Of a stretch of DNA of 64,000 nucleotides, positions 62,389 through 64,000 are shown one piece after another. The notes below the pieces were generated by a model. That model saw only the letters and a list, made by a program, of their open reading frames with translations. It searched no databases and was not told the DNA's origin. A program made the translations under genes and the position numbers. Origin of the DNA: Occallatibacter riparius (lineage in GTDB: Bacteria; Acidobacteriota; Terriglobia; Terriglobales; Acidobacteriaceae). The DNA is taken from contig NZ_CP093313.1 of the NCBI RefSeq assembly GCF_025264625.1, positions 310,001-374,000 of the forward strand, read 5' to 3'. The first letter of the stretch is position 1. Each line of letters starts with the position of its first letter.

Positions 62389-64000
62389 ATGGGTCTGATT
62401 CGCGCAGCACTTCGCAGGCCGATCACGGTTCTCGTTCTGGTTGTTGCGCTCGCGTTGTCTTCGATCGTCGCGCTGATGCGCACGCGGATCGATATCCTGC
62501 CGTCACTCGATCTGCCAACGATTTATGTGGCGCAACCCTACGGAGGAATGAGCCCGCAGCAGATGGAGGGCTTCATCTCCTACTACTACGAGTACCACTT
62601 CCTCTACATCAATGGAATCGAGAGTGTTGAAGCGAAATCGATTCAAGGGACGGCGCTGCTGCGGCTGAATTTTCATCCAGGCACAGACATGAGTGAAGCG
62701 TTGGCGCAGACGATTTCTTACGTGAACCGCGCCCATGCATTCATGCCGCCTGGGACAGTCTCGCCCTTCGTCATTCGATTCGACGCCGGCACGCTTCCTG
62801 TCGGATATCTTGTCTTCTCCAGTCCATCGCGCACGCTCTCTGAGATTCAGGACCTCGCGCTGAATCGCGTGCGGCCGGTCTTCGCCACGCTACCAGGTGT
62901 CTCTTCGCCGCCGCCATTCGGTGCAAATCAGCGCACGATCATCCTCAACGTCAAACCTGACAAACTCCACGCCTACGGACTCTCGCCGCAGTCGCTGGTG
63001 CAAGCTCTTACCGCGGGCAACAGCATTCAGCCCGCGGGCAATGCGGATATCGGCACAACGAACACCCTTGTTTCAACGGATTCGACAGTCGTCGATTATC
63101 AGGACCTGTTGAACATTCCGCTCAAGACAGGCGCCGGCGCTGGCGTCTATATGCGGGACGTTGCCAGCGTCTCTGATACATCAGACATTCTGGCCGGTTA
63201 CGCTCTCCTGAACGGGAAGCGCACCATCTACATTCCAGTTACAAAGCGACCCGATGCCTCGACCATCTCGGTGGTCAACGAAGTGCGGCAGAGTCTCAGC
63301 CGGTTCCAGTCGCTGCTGCCTAGCGACATCAATGTCAACTACGAGTTCGATCAATCGCAATATGTACGCTCCGCGCTGAACGCTGTTCTCCGGGAGGGAT
63401 TGATCGGCGCGGCATTGACGGGGCTGATGGTCCTGCTGTTCCTACGCGATTGGCGTTCGTCGCTGATAGTGGTCATCACGATTCCATTCGCGCTGCTGGG
63501 CGCCGTGGTGGCGCTCAGACTCACCGGTCAGACCATCAACATCATGACACTGGGCGGACTCGCTCTAGCGGTCGGCGTGCTGGTTGATGAAGCGACCGTC
63601 CTGCTTGAGAACATTCACGTGCACGTTGAACAGGGAGAGACGACTGCACGCGCCGTCTTTTTGGCGAGCCGCGAAGTTGCCACTCCTCGTCTGCTCGCGA
63701 TGTTGAGCGTGATGGCCGTCTTTCTCCCGTCTTTCTTCATGACTGGACCGGCGCACTCTCTGTTTCTGCCGCTGTCGCTGGCGGTCGGCTTCGCCATGGG
63801 CGCTTCTTACCTTTTATCGAGCACTCTCGTTCCGGTGATGGCGAACTGGCTCCTGCCCGACAAGGAACAACGGCAGGAACATGCGCAACAAGAAGGCCGA
63901 TTCGCGCGCTTCCGCCGCCGCTACCATGGAGCTCTCGAGCGCGCGATGCGGTATCCGGCCTTGCTGCTCACCGGATACGCGGTTGTTGCCGCCATCGTGT
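62389..64000 (+). CDS. RND efflux permease, N-terminal half (3' end outside window)
   Basis: The inner-membrane pump partner of the preceding TolC. 537 codons are present and the frame is open to the window end. GAGGAG lies 8 nt before the ATG. TM1 ([20 protein letters not shown]) is followed by [32 protein letters not shown], the standard RND entry. TM2-4 follow ([37 protein letters not shown]), with the relay motif [15 protein letters not shown] in TM4: the first Asp is kept and the second is Glu. The sequence continues through TM6 and the linker into TM7. The second porter half is missing because of the window edge. The VDEATV form groups it with pumps distinct from the 6138 permease. Confidence 0.92.
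   Translation, partial: MGLIRAALRRPITVLVLVVALALSSIVALMRTRIDILPSLDLPTIYVAQPYGGMSPQQMEGFISYYYEYHFLYINGIESVEAKSIQGTALLRLNFHPGTDMSEALAQTISYVNRAHAFMPPGTVSPFVIRFDAGTLPVGYLVFSSPSRTLSEIQDLALNRVRPVFATLPGVSSPPPFGANQRTIILNVKPDKLHAYGLSPQSLVQALTAGNSIQPAGNADIGTTNTLVSTDSTVVDYQDLLNIPLKTGAGAGVYMRDVASVSDTSDILAGYALLNGKRTIYIPVTKRPDASTISVVNEVRQSLSRFQSLLPSDINVNYEFDQSQYVRSALNAVLREGLIGAALTGLMVLLFLRDWRSSLIVVITIPFALLGAVVALRLTGQTINIMTLGGLALAVGVLVDEATVLLENIHVHVEQGETTARAVFLASREVATPRLLAMLSVMAVFLPSFFMTGPAHSLFLPLSLAVGFAMGASYLLSSTLVPVMANWLLPDKEQRQEHAQQEGRFARFRRRYHGALERAMRYPALLLTGYAVVAAIV

Overview
The window looks like a chromosomal segment of a soil or plant-litter Acidobacteriota, most likely class Terriglobia. This is inference from gene content, not a database match. 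The evidence is a large TonB receptor with an N-terminal carboxypeptidase-regulatory-like domain, very large secreted Ig/FG-GAP and choice-of-anchor-D repeat proteins, a sedolisin, GH38 and GH35-type glycosidases, a tannase, a visibly GC-rich sequence, and intergenic regions crowded with small palindromic repeats. No phage, insertion sequence, CRISPR array or rRNA was seen.

Layout. 1-4118: the end of an imuB-dnaE2 SOS mutagenesis cassette. 4184-10777: a small membrane protein, then a tightly overlapping tripartite RND efflux operon (adaptor, permease, TolC). 11868-17336: a giant secreted Ig/FG-GAP protein. 17561-17637: tRNA-Pro(CGG). 17983-28468: short, mostly unlinked genes (SDR, cytochrome c, DUF2971 protein, M28 peptidase, lipoprotein, 40-residue membrane protein, TetR and its divergent target, PHA-granule-type protein), separated by repeat-rich spacers. 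28469-36466: GH38 mannosidase, S53 peptidase, LuxR-type regulator with a degenerate receiver, tannase. 36492-46430: a carbohydrate-uptake locus (TPR protein, TonB receptor, LacI regulator, sodium:solute symporter, DUF5597-type GH35). 46733-49005: CDF metal transporter and flavin amine oxidase. 49154-55192: a formate dehydrogenase operon whose catalytic subunit is a selenoprotein. 55866-60581: a second giant secreted protein. 60939-64000: a second TolC-RND pair running off the window.

How the genes fit together. A quasi-palindrome of LacI type lies in the TonB-receptor/lacI intergenic region and again 20 bp upstream of the GH35 gene. This ties outer-membrane uptake, inner-membrane uptake and glycan hydrolysis to one regulator. 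The formate dehydrogenase genes run fdhA(Sec)-Fe/S-NrfD-fdhD with overlapping ends, giving a membrane-anchored formate-oxidising complex plus its sulfurtransferase.

Most notable observations: (1) an in-frame UGA followed by a SECIS-like hairpin with a GGUCU loop in fdhA; (2) a modular family of intergenic hairpins with an invariant CCCAC...ATGGGGCA frame but exchangeable inner stems, most with a competing upstream GGTGGG arm; (3) 147-bp tandem repeats and scattered copies of their core around a DUF2971 gene; (4) a CDF gene whose only plausible start is ATT; (5) an RND permease lacking the usual Asp-Asp/Lys proton relay.
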